A stretch of 64,000 bases of DNA from Rehmannia glutinosa (taxonomy: Eukaryota; Streptophyta; Magnoliopsida; Lamiales; Orobanchaceae), in assembly GCA_016081115.2 (NCBI GenBank), contig CM071934.1:61489267-61553266 (forward strand). The letters run 5' to 3'. This document shows, piece by piece, positions 35,050 through 46,129 of this stretch. The notes beneath the pieces are model-generated. The model was not told the DNA's origin and did not search any database. It was given only the letters and a program-made list of their open reading frames with translations. Made by a program: the position numbers and the translations under genes. Numbering within the stretch: position 1 is the stretch's first letter; every line of letters starts with the position of its first letter.

Positions 35050-35075
35050 TTCCCGCGCTCCTAATAATTTGGCGC
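35050..35075. promoter_or_regulatory. Two E2F-like sites upstream of the small gene
   Basis: TTCCCGCG at 35050-35057 and TTTGGCGC at 35068-35075, about 150 bp before the ATG at 35223. The second fits the TTTSSCGC consensus exactly and the first is one base off. In plants such sites mark genes expressed in S phase or DNA stress. Confidence 0.4.
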
Positions 35076-35222
35076 GTCAATGTTCAAAAATCAAAATACA
35101 CATTTCAGAACCAGAAAAGCTTTCTCAAGACTCTACCCTTCCCTGAAGGCTGAATCCACCTCCCACACCAGAAGACACCCCAACACAGGCACACACAAAT
35201 ACGGTGAAGATACAGTTAAAGA

Positions 35223-36979
35223 ATGCTAGGGAGAGTAAGAGCATCACCGATTAGCTCATTGGAACTACTCGAATTGGAAAGACCATCTCCCAAGATCATC
35301 AAACACGACTCTCTCTCCATCTATGGTACCTCCTTCATTCCTTTCTTTATTCTTAATTGTTGCAACTCGGTGGAAATAGATTTGTTCTCGATTTATCATA
35401 TTTATTTTGTTACTTAATTTGTTTCAGTTTACTAGATACCGCACCGCACATCCCAATGCTTACATGTATTTTTCTGTCCTTTTTATTCTTTATTTTTTGC
35501 TATAGTTTTTATCGTCTTACCATGGTGTAATTTGAAAGGGAATTGACATTTCTGGTTAGGGTAATTAAATGTTCACGGAGTAAATAGTTAGGGCTTTTGG
35601 TGTGAAGGTTTTTTTGACTCGGGAAACAATTGAAATTTTTGAAAATGGGCGCCTAGTTTTGTTGAAACTCAAACACCGGCTAGTTTGTGGTATTTATATT
35701 CAATTTCGTTTGTTTTTACTCAACTTGGAATATGGAGGAACAACATCACCACATTAAGGAAGAATTCAGAAAATATGTATTTGTGATTTCTTTGCCTTGT
35801 TATAACTTTTCAAGAAATTTTCCTTTATACTTCTTGCGCATAGCCAGCCAATGGAGTCTCGTAATTGCTTACTGTAGTTTACGGACATCTCTCATTGTAT
35901 ACTAGTTATCTTCATGAAGATCGTTCAATTGTTATTGATTCTCGCGGCTTACCTGATTGTCATGGGTATGTTGCAGCTTATGTAGGTTTTCCGTTGGTAA
36001 CTGAAAAACAGTACAATCGATCGTCAGTTTAGAAAATAAACGAGAGATTGTTTTTCTTAATTGCAGTGGTCGACAAAAATCCTTCCAGAAATAATTGTTT
36101 CTTTTCTGCACTGTGTTTGTTGTATGTTAGTAGTACTTTATTATACTTTGTTATATTTGCTTCTTTCATTAAATGTAGTTCCAAAAATTTAAAATGTTAG
36201 GTTAAAGACTGAGGTTGAGTGTAACAAGGTAGGGTTGTTTTCCCACTAATGGTGTAGCAAAATGTGTTCTTATCAGATTCCTTCTCTGGACAGAAGTAAG
36301 ATGATATAAGTATGAGGGTTTTCGCATTAGTCAGAGAATTATGACAAACTGTGAAAGAATAGTCATTAGAACACATTCCTAAACATTCGTAATTATGAGA
36401 AAATCATAATTGTTTGAGTTGGTACATTGGTGCTATGATACTAGTTGAACAATTTGTGGGTTGGAAGTAAATTTATTTTTTTATCAAACTGTGAAAGAAT
36501 AGTCATTAGAACACATTCGTAATTATGACAAAATTATAATTTTTTGAGTTGGTACATTGGTGCTATGATACTAGTGGAATAATTTGTGGGTTGGAAGTAA
36601 ATTTATTTTTTATTTCTGTGCTCCAATTGTTGTAGAGTCCACCCTTCTGAAACTTAAACAAGGCTCTCATTGTAATCCGAGTTGCAACCCCGAGGATTCT
36701 GGTAAGATGGATGCATATTGTACCATGGCAGTTGATTTACCTGAGGAGAAGACTATGACTGCTGATGCTGATTGTTCCTCAACTGATTCTTTTCCAAACT
36801 CTACTTCTACTTTTCAATCTACTGGCTCCTCAAAAGAGCCAGGGAGCAGGAATATGTCAATTATTTATTTCTTCTCGAAATTTAAGAGTTCACAACATGC
36901 ACACAACTTGAATGACAAAGAGGTGATGATTATTGAGTATTCTTCTTCTTCCAGTGGTTCGCCTACGTCTAGCAGTTGA
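35223..36979 (+). CDS. Small two-exon gene, 148 aa, function unknown
   Basis: Exon 1 (35223-35325) encodes MLGRVRASPISSLELLELER and ends SIY plus one base at a GT donor (TATG|GTACCT). Exon 2 (36636-36979) begins after TTGTTGTAG and continues in frame with ESTLLKLKQGSHCNPS, ending TSSS-stop. The junction reads SIYESTLLKLKQGS. The rest is polar and Ser/Thr-rich (DADCSSTDSFPNSTSTFQST), with a short hydrophobic patch MSIIYFFSKFKSS near the end. No signal peptide, membrane helix or catalytic motif is visible. I have the impression of a conserved plant family of this form but cannot name it. It is preceded by a 5' leader without transposon sequence, converges on the NDPK gene, and has E2F-like sites upstream. 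Further introns cannot be excluded. Confidence 0.65.
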
Positions 36980-37249
36980 CAGTTAATAAGTGGCCGAAGA
37001 AAGAACTGGGTTATGAAAATGTTGATTCCTTTCACTCTGGCTTGGGCTGAGCATTTAAGTTATAGAGAGTAACTTGCAGAAATCTGTTGTAAAGGGGGTA
37101 ATATTGTTTTCTTGACAAATCATAAGAAATTAACACTGCTTGATTCTGATGTAATTGTAATGCTCTTCATCATGTATTCTTCAGTTTTGTTTAGTTATTA
37201 TTTTGTATTAGATGCTATGCAGGCAATTCAATTTTACCTTTTCTGTTTA

Positions 37250-37524
37250 GGGTTAATTACAAAATGTACCCTTGAGGTTTGACCTAATTACAAAAAAACC
37301 TAGCTAACTTTCAAAATTACAAAAAATTACAAAAATATCTCTGAGGTTTTATTTTGTATAATATTTACCCCCTCATAGGCAAAAAAAATTCCAGAATCCC
37401 TCTCATATTTAAAATAATATTACAGTTTACCTTTTAAACATTGAATCAAACCTTTGGGGTATTTTTTGTAATTTTAAAAGTTAGCTGGATTTTTTTGTAA
37501 TTAGGTACTTTTTGTAGTTATCCC
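37250..37524. mobile_element. MULE-type MITE, 275 bp, with 10-bp TSD
   Basis: Long imperfect inverted repeats: the left GGGTTAATTACAAAATGTAC and the right, read inward, GGGATAACTACAAAAAGTAC. Flanks 37240-37249 and 37525-37534 are both TTTCTGTTTA. TSDs of 9-10 bp point to Mutator-type transposition. Non-coding. Confidence 0.8.
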
Positions 37525-38029
37525 TTTCTGTTTATGAATAGAATGTATTACTAGCATTTGGTGGCAACTTCAAACCTTTTCTGTTTCTGATAAGAATGTA
37601 ATTTGGCAAACTCTCCTCTCTTAATTAGATTACTGTGAGTCATAAGTTATTAAGTGATCTAAATGATAGTCTGCAATTCCGCAATCATATGGTGGTAACG
37701 ATCATTAAGAGAGCCTTCATGTTGCTCAATTTGTTTTCTGTGAGTTATACCGAGAGTAAATGATTATTACTCTTTTATTTGAGCATTAACTTAATGTTTT
37801 CCACTTATGCATGGCTTATGTACTCAGTAATCAGCTCCGTTAGAAGTTAATCAAGTTTGCCAATCATCAAAGCACTATCTTAAGGCACTCAACTTTTGAG
37901 ATATTGGATCTGGAATTTGAGTTGGGAAAAGAAAAAAACAGAAAAGCTTATAAAAGTAAAGTCTATTATTATTATTTTTATATAAAATAAGTATCAATTT
38001 CTAGTATTAATAGAACATAGTTGAGTATC

Positions 38030-38360
38030 ATCACTTGGGAATCGAATAGTGGTAGAATTAAGACTCTCAAGCCCGAACGAGATGTCTAGTGTTCGATTTT
38101 CATCACTCTTCCCCTACTCTTCTCTCCCAAGTTATGTACGGAGAAAAAGATTATAAAGAAAGAAAGCTTGGTGGGCGGATGGAAGGAGAAAAGGAAAGAA
38201 AGAATTCCTGCGCATTTTTCTTGAAACCCAAAATTGAAAGAAATTCGGCATTTTTATCATTAGCCTCACTAAAATACAAGATTAAGTTAACCTAGAATCT
38301 CATAATTATAATAGATGATATTCTTACTTTATAAACCTTACCCTTAAAAAAAAAAAAAAC
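38030..38360 (+). repeat. Possible tRNA-derived SINE
   Basis: AGTGGTAGAATTAAGAC (box A-like) followed about 40 bp later by GTTCGATTTTC (box B-like) resembles a tRNA-derived SINE head, and a poly-A run at 38347-38359 could be the tail. No target duplication was found. Confidence 0.3.
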
Positions 38361-38599
38361 GTAAAAAGTAGTAATAGCCGTGTCTACTCTTGTTTGGAGT
38401 ACAACTTCAATGTAAAGCATAATGACTTGAGTGAATAAAATCACAGATTACACAAATGCAGAATCAAACAATTTATTCAAATAGATTGAAAATTGAACCA
38501 TTGTTACATTTCTCTTAAGTTAAAATTACAAAAATGAATCAAGAACTCCCGTTAAGGTGGCTGGACAGGAAACTCAAACTGGGTCGTGCCATAACAAAA

Positions 38600-40470
38600 T
38601 TATTCCTTCAGCCATGGTTCTTGAACTGGTGCCCATTCGCATAATTCTCCTTCTTTGAACCACAAAGCTGCAAAGTATTAAACATGAATCAGTTGTGATT
38701 CCTAACACAAAAACATAACTTTGTATCACGGAAACATATTAAACTACATAGTACAAATCCCAAACAGTTGTGCAGAGTAGGAAGATTATCTGCTATACCG
38801 GATTTTCAAGTTTCTAAAAAAAGGGAACCAATGGAATTTGATTTTGTGCTTACTTTCTCTCGGAAAGAGTTCTCACACAAAAATAGTACATAGAATTTTC
38901 ATCTTTTTTAAATGATAAAATCTCTGCTTGTGGGCTTTGGTGAAATCTACAAGGGATAAAGCAAAAAGAGTATGCTAAAACTTCGAAGGAATGTTTAACA
39001 TACTAGTCATACTTGTCCAAAGGTAGATGTAATTTTATATGGGATAATTACAAAAAGACCCTAAAGTTTGGGCTAATTACAAAAAACCAAGAAGTTTTTG
39101 AAAATTACAAAAAAAACCTTGAGGTTTGATTGTGTCTTAAATTTAAGGACCCAAAAGACAGACACAAGAAAAGTAGTATGAAACATCACCTATTTCCCGT
39201 TTGCCGTTCTCAGGACTGTCACTTCCATGAACCACATTCCTGTAATGGGATAGTATAAAATCTTGAGAATTAATGGTTCAACAGTTCAAGTGCTTAAAAA
39301 ACAAAAAAGGTTCATATCGAAATCCAAACACTTTCTGCCACAATCGCAATCATATGAAAAAATGCATATTCGTAGAGGATATTAGTGGTTTGACCTTCCA
39401 GTTTGAACAGCAAGATCTCCTCTAATCGTGCCTGGCTCGGCATTAAGAGGATTCGTTGCTCCAATTAACTTGCGTGCTGACGCAACAACACCCACGCCTT
39501 CCCAGGCCTTGCCCAGATAAATTATCAAGAAACAATTTCAAAGACAAACACATAATTTTTACAGGAAAAAGGAAATTGTAAAATTGAAAGGGAGAAGCAT
39601 ACCATACAAACAACAGGACCAGATGTAATGTAGTCAATCAGTTTGGGGAAGAATGGTTTTGACTGTAGATCCTTATAATGCTCCTGTAACCATTATTAAA
39701 CACACAAAAAACAGCATAACTACTTAATTATAACTCCAAAGCCAAGCAATTACAAAGCTCAAAGCAGAGAGAAACAAATAAAATTATGCCAAAACCTCTT
39801 TACATCAAAGGCCTGATTTTCAGCTAGACATTATCACAAACACATTATTAAGCCAGTAAAATATTCCCATTAAATTCTCATAAAACGGACCTGTGCTAGT
39901 TCTTTGGGGCACTGAAATAGCTTCAATCCTGTTAACTTAAACCCTTTCTTCTCAAACCGGGAAATTATTTCTCCGACCTAACCATTCCACAAATTTCATC
40001 AACACATGAATGAAACTACCAAAAAAAAAAATTAACACTAATAAAACCAGATTAAATTTTCTGAATAAATAAAATCTTACAAGGCCGCGTTGAACCCCAT
40101 CAGGCTTAATCATAATATAAGTCTCTTCCACTTCTACCTGTACAAACCACAAACACAGATACTAGAAATAGAATAACGTAACTATAGAAGAAAAATTCTC
40201 AAATTCCTGAACGAAAATGAAAAGAAATACCATGGCAGCAACTAAGTGGGGAAGGAAAATGTGGGTTTTGTGGAGTTTCTTGGAAGCATAGGGGCAAGAT
40301 GGGGAATGAGTGAAAAGATGAGAAGGCGGTCGGAATGCGGCGAGGTGGGAGGTGCGCAGGTTAAGGCTGTGGGCGGGTGCGTAGGATAAGCGACCATTTC
40401 TTGCTGCAAGCGAGGAAGAAACATAGGGAGTCGTCACAGTTGCACCACCCAACACAGCTATGGCATCCAT
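38600..40470 (-). CDS. NDPK2: Nucleoside diphosphate kinase, plastid type (NDPK2), seven exons, 231 aa
   Basis: Exons on the minus strand: 40470-40231, 40137-40081, 39977-39891, 39683-39603, 39507-39395, 39239-39190, 38667-38600. All introns have GT-AG ends and phases that keep one frame, giving 696 bp with stop. Residues 1 to about 80 are Ser/Ala/Arg-rich and fit a plastid transit peptide. The kinase core starts with EETYIMIKPDGVQRGLVGEI; then come SGPVVCMAWEG, RGDLAVQTGRNVVHGSDS with the catalytic His, and the end WAPVQEPWLKE. The enzyme moves the terminal phosphate between NTPs and NDPs through phosphohistidine. Length and layout match the plant type II plastid form. A TTTATT (minus AATAAA) at 38472-38477 could be its poly(A) signal. 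Intron 6 carries a MITE fragment. It appears intact. Confidence 0.92.
39041..39160. mobile_element. Truncated MULE-type MITE in NDPK2 intron 6
   Basis: GGGATAATTACAAAAAGACC and following CTAATTACAAAAAACC match one arm of the MITEs at 37250 and 40589; the other arm is absent. Confidence 0.6.
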
Positions 40471-40588
40471 TTTCGTCTCTCACCTCAATCCTTCTGTGCC
40501 CAACCAAGACTAAAACTGTCCCATGTTGTCCAATTACTTGATTACCCCTACACATTTAATTTTGTTTTCATTTGTTCATTCTTAGAAA

Positions 40589-40807
40589 GGGTTAATTACA
40601 AGAAGTATCCTTGAGTTTTACCTAATTACAAAAAAACCCTGCTTTTTTTTGAAATTACGAAAAATACCCTGAGGTTTTATTTTGTCTAATATTTAACCCT
40701 TCTTCATAAGCTAAAAATTTCAAAACCCCTTCATGTTAATAAAATCATCAAAGATATCCCTTAATTTTAACATGAATCAAACTTCGGGGTCTTTTTGTAA
40801 TTATCCC
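40589..40807. mobile_element. MULE-type MITE, 219 bp, with 10-bp TSD
   Basis: Same family as 37250-37524: left GGGTTAATTACAAGAAGTAT, right read inward GGGATAATTACAAAAAGACC. Flanks 40579-40588 and 40808-40817 are both TTCTTAGAAA. It lies about 110 bp upstream of the NDPK2 start. Confidence 0.8.
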
Positions 40808-41281
40808 TTCTTAGAAATTAATTAGTATGTCAAAATAAATCACATTGTCAAATATAGCTTACCTGACATGAATAATATAATCTTTTGACTGGATTTCATA
40901 ATTATTTATCAATTGACCCATCATTTAATTGCTATTAACCATGAACTCCTTTTCGAGGAATTATTTGATAATGTTGTGTCCATTCTATACTTATTTTTAA
41001 AAGTTCGGGTGCATATTCTGAAGAGAGCATTCTCGAAATTAAGGATGTGAAAGTAAATAATTTGAACTTGTTAAAACAAATTCAACATATTTGTCTGGAT
41101 GATTTATAATTGAAATTCTTTAGCAAATAGATTTAAATGCTTTGAAGAGTCATTTGAAATTTCGAACCAAATTTCTTAAATAAACAACTATTTCCCGAAA
41201 AGAGAGCAGCATTAGTCAACATAAAAAGTGACATCAATTAAAAGTAAATTGATAAATATATTGATTAGTGCATGAGATAGA

Positions 41282-41332
41282 CATAATAATAATATTAATA
41301 ATGATAATAATAATAATAATAATAATAATAAT
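41282..41332. repeat. (AAT)n microsatellite
   Basis: About 50 bp of AATAATAAT repeats with a few interruptions. The 470 bp before it (40818-41281) is AT-rich with no gene seen. Confidence 0.9.
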
Positions 41333-42400
41333 TGTTAGCAAATGGAACAAAATATTTGCACATAAATGTGGATCGAGTATACCTGTTTGCAGCGGAACTG
41401 CCGATCCACATAGCTAGAATTAAGTCGTCTACAAACCTCGTTTGAATCTTGGATTAAGCCCATCTACAAGTATTCTATGATTGAACCACGAACCACGAAT
41501 ATACACCATGTATCAATTGAACCACGAGCAGTCTCTTGGTTCGTCAGGAATCTTACCACACCCCTTAAATATAAGGTAATGTAGATCCCGTTTGTTTTCA
41601 TAAAAACTCATCTTCAATTGTTGAAATTCCTTCTATCTTTCACTGAAAGTGTTGGATGAAGTGTTTTTGATGAAGCTTGAGGATTGCAGGCTTAACTCGA
41701 GAGAGATTTTTGAATTTTCAGATTCTTGCTCTTTCGCTTGTGTTGTGTCTCTTTTTTTCTCTTTGAAAAATCCTCATCGTTTATGGTGAGGATTTGAATT
41801 TTGTTTGTTGAAAGTGATAGACAAATTCAAATCCAACCATTGGACGATTGGCATGTCCTTTCTTGCAACTTTGATGTTGACCATTCCTTGTATTCTTATT
41901 CCTTCCGCAGACTTTCCGAAAATGGCAATCTGCAGGTGCTCTTTAATAGGTTGAATCTCATTGCCTTCATAAATTTCTTGTACTTTTATGGTCAAACATC
42001 GTACTTTTGATGATATTAATGAATATCTTCCTTGGACACAGTGCAACGGACTTCTTCACTTGTCTTAGTCCTTCAGCTTTACCTCTTTGTGACTGATACT
42101 TGAGTCTTCTAAGTAAGTCTTCTATCTCACTGCTATCGGTCTTTTGCTTTGACTTGGTTGGCATACTCTCTTGAGAAACTTCGCTTTGCTACTCGGTGAG
42201 AGTTAGCTAAAATTCTACCATTCAATCATGAGTCTTCGATACTCCTTTGACAAGTCTTCCGAGATTCCACTTGGGCTGCGTTTGAGTTAATCTAAGTCCT
42301 ATATATTGCATATGCGAAATTACATTGAAATGGGGTGCTAAACTTTCTAATATATAGTTTTCTAAGCATCATCAAAATCTATACAATAAATTTTCCAACA
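41333..42400 (-). repeat. Diverged SIRE-like Copia LTR
   Basis: Its right end, ATGGGGTGCTAAACTTTCTA then ATCATCAAAATCTATACAAT and TTTTCCAACA, parallels the right end of the LTR at 46130-47714. The centre shares the layout of TTGAGGATT and AACTCGAGAG-type words. The left limit is uncertain and no TSD was found; the LINE begins directly at 42401. Confidence 0.5.
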
Positions 42401-45190
42401 TTGGCTCTCCTAAAGACGCGTTCGAATTTATCCTTGAATTCATCACAACTGATATAAATCACGCTTTGACCTTTCCAGTGGACAGAAAATAAGTTAAAAA
42501 AGCACTCATGGATTAGCACCCAAACAAAGCACCTGGAATGAATGGTATGTCCCCTATTTTCTTTAAGCATTTATGGCCTTCTATTAAGCATGAGTTTGTG
42601 AGTGTTGTTCAAGAATTTTCAAATTCTCTAAACTCCCTAAAGTCACAAGTCACACACTCATCACTCTTATCCCTAAAATCAAACACCCCACTACCATTGT
42701 ACACTTTAGACCTATTAACCTTTGTTTTGTTACTTACAAAGTCATTTCAAAAATCATTGCTAATAGGATCAAGTATGTGCTTTATCTGTGCATCGGTAAA
42801 AATCAATATGCTTTCATTCCCAGGAGACAAATTATTGACAATGATGGCCATCTATTAAGCATGAGTTTGTGAGTGTTGTTCCGCATTTTTCAAATTCTCT
42901 AAACTCCCTAAAGTCACAAGCCACATGCTCATCACTCTTATCCCTAAAATCAAACACCTCACCACCATTGTACACTTTAGACCTATTAACCTTTATTTTG
43001 TTGCTTACAAAGTCATTTCAAAAATCATTGCTAATAGGATTTAGTGCTTCACATGCATTAAAAAAAAATCAATGCTTTCATTCCCAGGAGACAAATTATT
43101 GACAATGTGGTTATTGCTAATGAATGCATTCATCATTTGAATAGTTTTAGAAAATGCAAAAAAACATTTATGGCCATAAAATTTGACATGGCAAAAGCAT
43201 TTGATAGGGTGGACTGATCTTTCATTGTTGCTATTCTTGCTAAAATGGATTTTTCCACAATTTTTATCTCTTGGATCAAAGCTTGTGTTGAGTCTATTGT
43301 CTTCTCTTATAACCTGAATGGGAAACCCTTTAGTTTTATTTCCCCATCTAGAGGTATTAGGCAAGGAGATCCCATTTCTTCTTACCTATTCATCTTACTT
43401 TCTGAGGCTCTGTCCAACCTCTTCAAGCAAGCAAGAAGAACCTTTGATTTCCAAGGCATTCAAATTAGCCCTTATTCCCTGTCATCACTCATTTGTTTTT
43501 TCCAGATGATTCTATCATCTTTTGTAAGGCTAATGCGAAACATGTTGTTCTAGTGCAAAACATTTTGAAAAAAATACTACGATGCTTCAGGGCAACTGGT
43601 CAATTTTGACAAATCATCTATCATGTTTAGTAAAAACACTTCTACTCCTATCAAGTCCATAATCTATCTCATCCTTCATGGAATTTCTAAGCATCATTCT
43701 GCAAAATACTTGGGGTTACCTATTATTATTGGCATGTCTAAATGGGACACTTTCAAATTCATGTTAGACACAAGGCAAACCAGAATGCTTAATTGGAAAA
43801 ACAATCTCTTAAGCTTTACAGAAAAAGAAGTGTTTCTTAAAAATGTCATTTGTGCTCTTCCAACATATGTTATGTCTTGTTTTAAGATCCCAGTGGGAAT
43901 GCATAAAGATATTTGTAATATGGCAGTTAGGTTTTAGTGGGGCAGTCAAATGGAGGGTTAGTGTAAGATTCATTGGTCTAGCTGGAAAAAAATGACTTCT
44001 CTAAAAGAGAGTGGGGGATTGGGGTTCAAAGATATCCAATTGTTTAATGATGCTCTTTTAACTTAACAACGTTGGAGGCTTGTTACTCAAGCTAATATCC
44101 TTGTTTGCAAGTTCTTAAATGCAAATATTTTCATAATAAGAGGTTGTTTGACATTGTGTCTCGTAGCTCGACTCTTGGCTTTGAAAATGGTAGATCTCTT
44201 CTTTGAACTCTTTGAAAATGGGTATTAGGTATCAAGTCAAAGATGGTAAAATCTATTCAAATTTGGAATTCACCTTGGCTCCTAAAACCCCCTTTTTTTA
44301 AACATAGGCAAGGTAGTCATTTGAGTTATAACTTAGTGTGGGGAAGAGAACTAATGAATGATGATAAAAACTGGAATAAGGACCTCATTTTCAATGTCTT
44401 CTGCCTTGATGATGCTCGTTGTATTCTTAACTTTCCTATCAGTTAATGTGGAGGGAGAGATGGATAAGCTTAGTTGGCACTTTGATCCTAAAGGCAAATT
44501 TTCTGTCAAATCAGTGTATGATACAGGTCTACAGAGGATTATTAAGGTTGTTAATGAGGCTGAATCTAGCTATGCTAAAGCTGATCTTGTTTTATGTCGA
44601 AATTAAATTGGAACTCCCTTTTAAAGGAAAGCCCTTCTAATGGAAGTGTTGGCATCAAATATTACCTACTATGGTGCAGCTGAGCAACGAAAGTATCAAC
44701 TTGGACACTAGATGTGGTTTCTGTGGGGAGCAAGATGAATCTGTGGAGCACATCTTTTTTTCCTGCAGTAGGGCTCAACTGGTTTAGAGGATTGCCCCAC
44801 TTTCTTGGGATGGTCCTATGTTCTCAAATTTGAGCTTCCAATAGTGGTGGTTCTTTATGTGCAAAGCTGGAAAAAAGGTGGTTGCTTTAGATAGAATACA
44901 ACTGTCCACATATTTATTATGGTGTCTTTGGAAAAGGGACATATGGATCTTCCAAGAGATCAAAACATCTAAATTGGAAATTGTGAACTATGCTCTTGAG
45001 GAATGGCTTGAACTGCAGGACTGTAACAGACAAACTTTGTTGGATATTACACTGAAACCTGGTTTTGTTGCATTTCAGAACTAGGATAACATTGATGATA
45101 ATGGGGAAGGGCCGCACCTGGTGTTTGTTAGTTCTTCGAGGATCAACAATGGTGTGGTTGGGTTAGGTTGTTTGGTGACTGGTGTTGTAG
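42401..45190 (+). pseudogene. L1-type LINE reverse transcriptase and zinc-finger region, 5' truncated and decayed
   Basis: The RT frame starts with KAPGMNGMSPIFFKHLWPSI. It continues with FMAIKFDMAKAFDRVD, where a stop replaces the next residue, then SPSRGIRQGDPISSYLFILL, a degenerate FADD region near 43500, and SAKYLGLPIIIGMSKWDT. Later come WKNNLLSFTEKEVFLKNV and, near 44720, CGFCGEQDESVEHIFFSC, a Cys/His block typical of the zf-RVT domain after plant LINE RTs. Many stops and shifts. A 270-bp tandem duplication sits in the early RT. The endonuclease domain and a 3' poly-A tail were not found. Confidence 0.75.
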
Positions 45191-46129
45191 CAACTTGTAG
45201 CTTATTTAATTTTAATCCGAAAATAAGTAATTATAAAAGAAATACTTTAAAGATTTCTTAAAAATACGGAATAATAAAACATTACTTCGTTTCAAAGTTT
45301 GCAGCGGAAATAAAGACTAATAATTGAAGCAACTATAAATCCAGAAATATCCCTAATGAAATGAAAATGACAGTCAACATCCCAATTGAAATTAAATTCA
45401 AACTCTTTTTTTTGAAACTTGAAAAACATGAAAATCATGAAAAACGTGGGTTCTCGAGTCATCGCGCCCGCCATCCCTCTTCGCCTCATTATTCTCATCG
45501 AAAAAAAAAAAAAACAACATTCGTGGAATGAGCTTAAATGAGCTCAACAAGTAATCTCATGCATGAATGCGTGCTTAATGCAATGACTCAACTTAGTTAA
45601 ACTGTATAATTTCTTTACTTAAAATCCTTTCGTACATACTTAAAACTTTCTATTTCTTTCTTTTCATAAAACGTTCTCAGGATGCGAGCTCGCTTGGTGA
45701 CATATTGTTCTAACCAGGGTCGCAGTGGGCCTTGTTATTTGGAACTCGATTAACATTTTTCCTGAAGGCCATTTCCTTTCATTTCGCCCGAAGGCCCGTT
45801 TTCCTTTAACATTAACATTAGCCGCAAGTGGCACATTGTCAGAACGCCGATCCCGCGCGCCCATTTCCCACTCGCTCCAGTATCATAGAACAATGTGCAC
45901 CCATTTTTTTTCTTTTGAAAAACATTATTAATTCTAAACCTTTCAACTTGACTTTACTATTCTTTGTATGCTTGTGAAATGCTATGAACATACATTTAAC
46001 ATGATGCATAAAAGTGATGCAACTTTTCATTGAATGCAAGAATAACTTAAACGCATAACATAATAATTATATCACATTAACTTGAACAATTTAAGAATAA
46101 ACACTACAATTAACTACTCAGGGAACCTT
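45191..46129. other. No gene; possible LTR remnant
   Basis: Phrases such as TTTGCAGCGGAAATAAAGAC, GGAATGAGCTTAAATGAGCT and ATTTCGCCCGAAGGCCCG look like decayed gypsy LTR sequence, but no ends or TSD could be fixed. A poly-A run lies at 45505-45514. Confidence 0.35.

Noticed and set aside
41774..42164. Minus-strand ORFs of 65-90 codons
   Set aside because: They lie within a diverged LTR and have no similarity to gag or pol.
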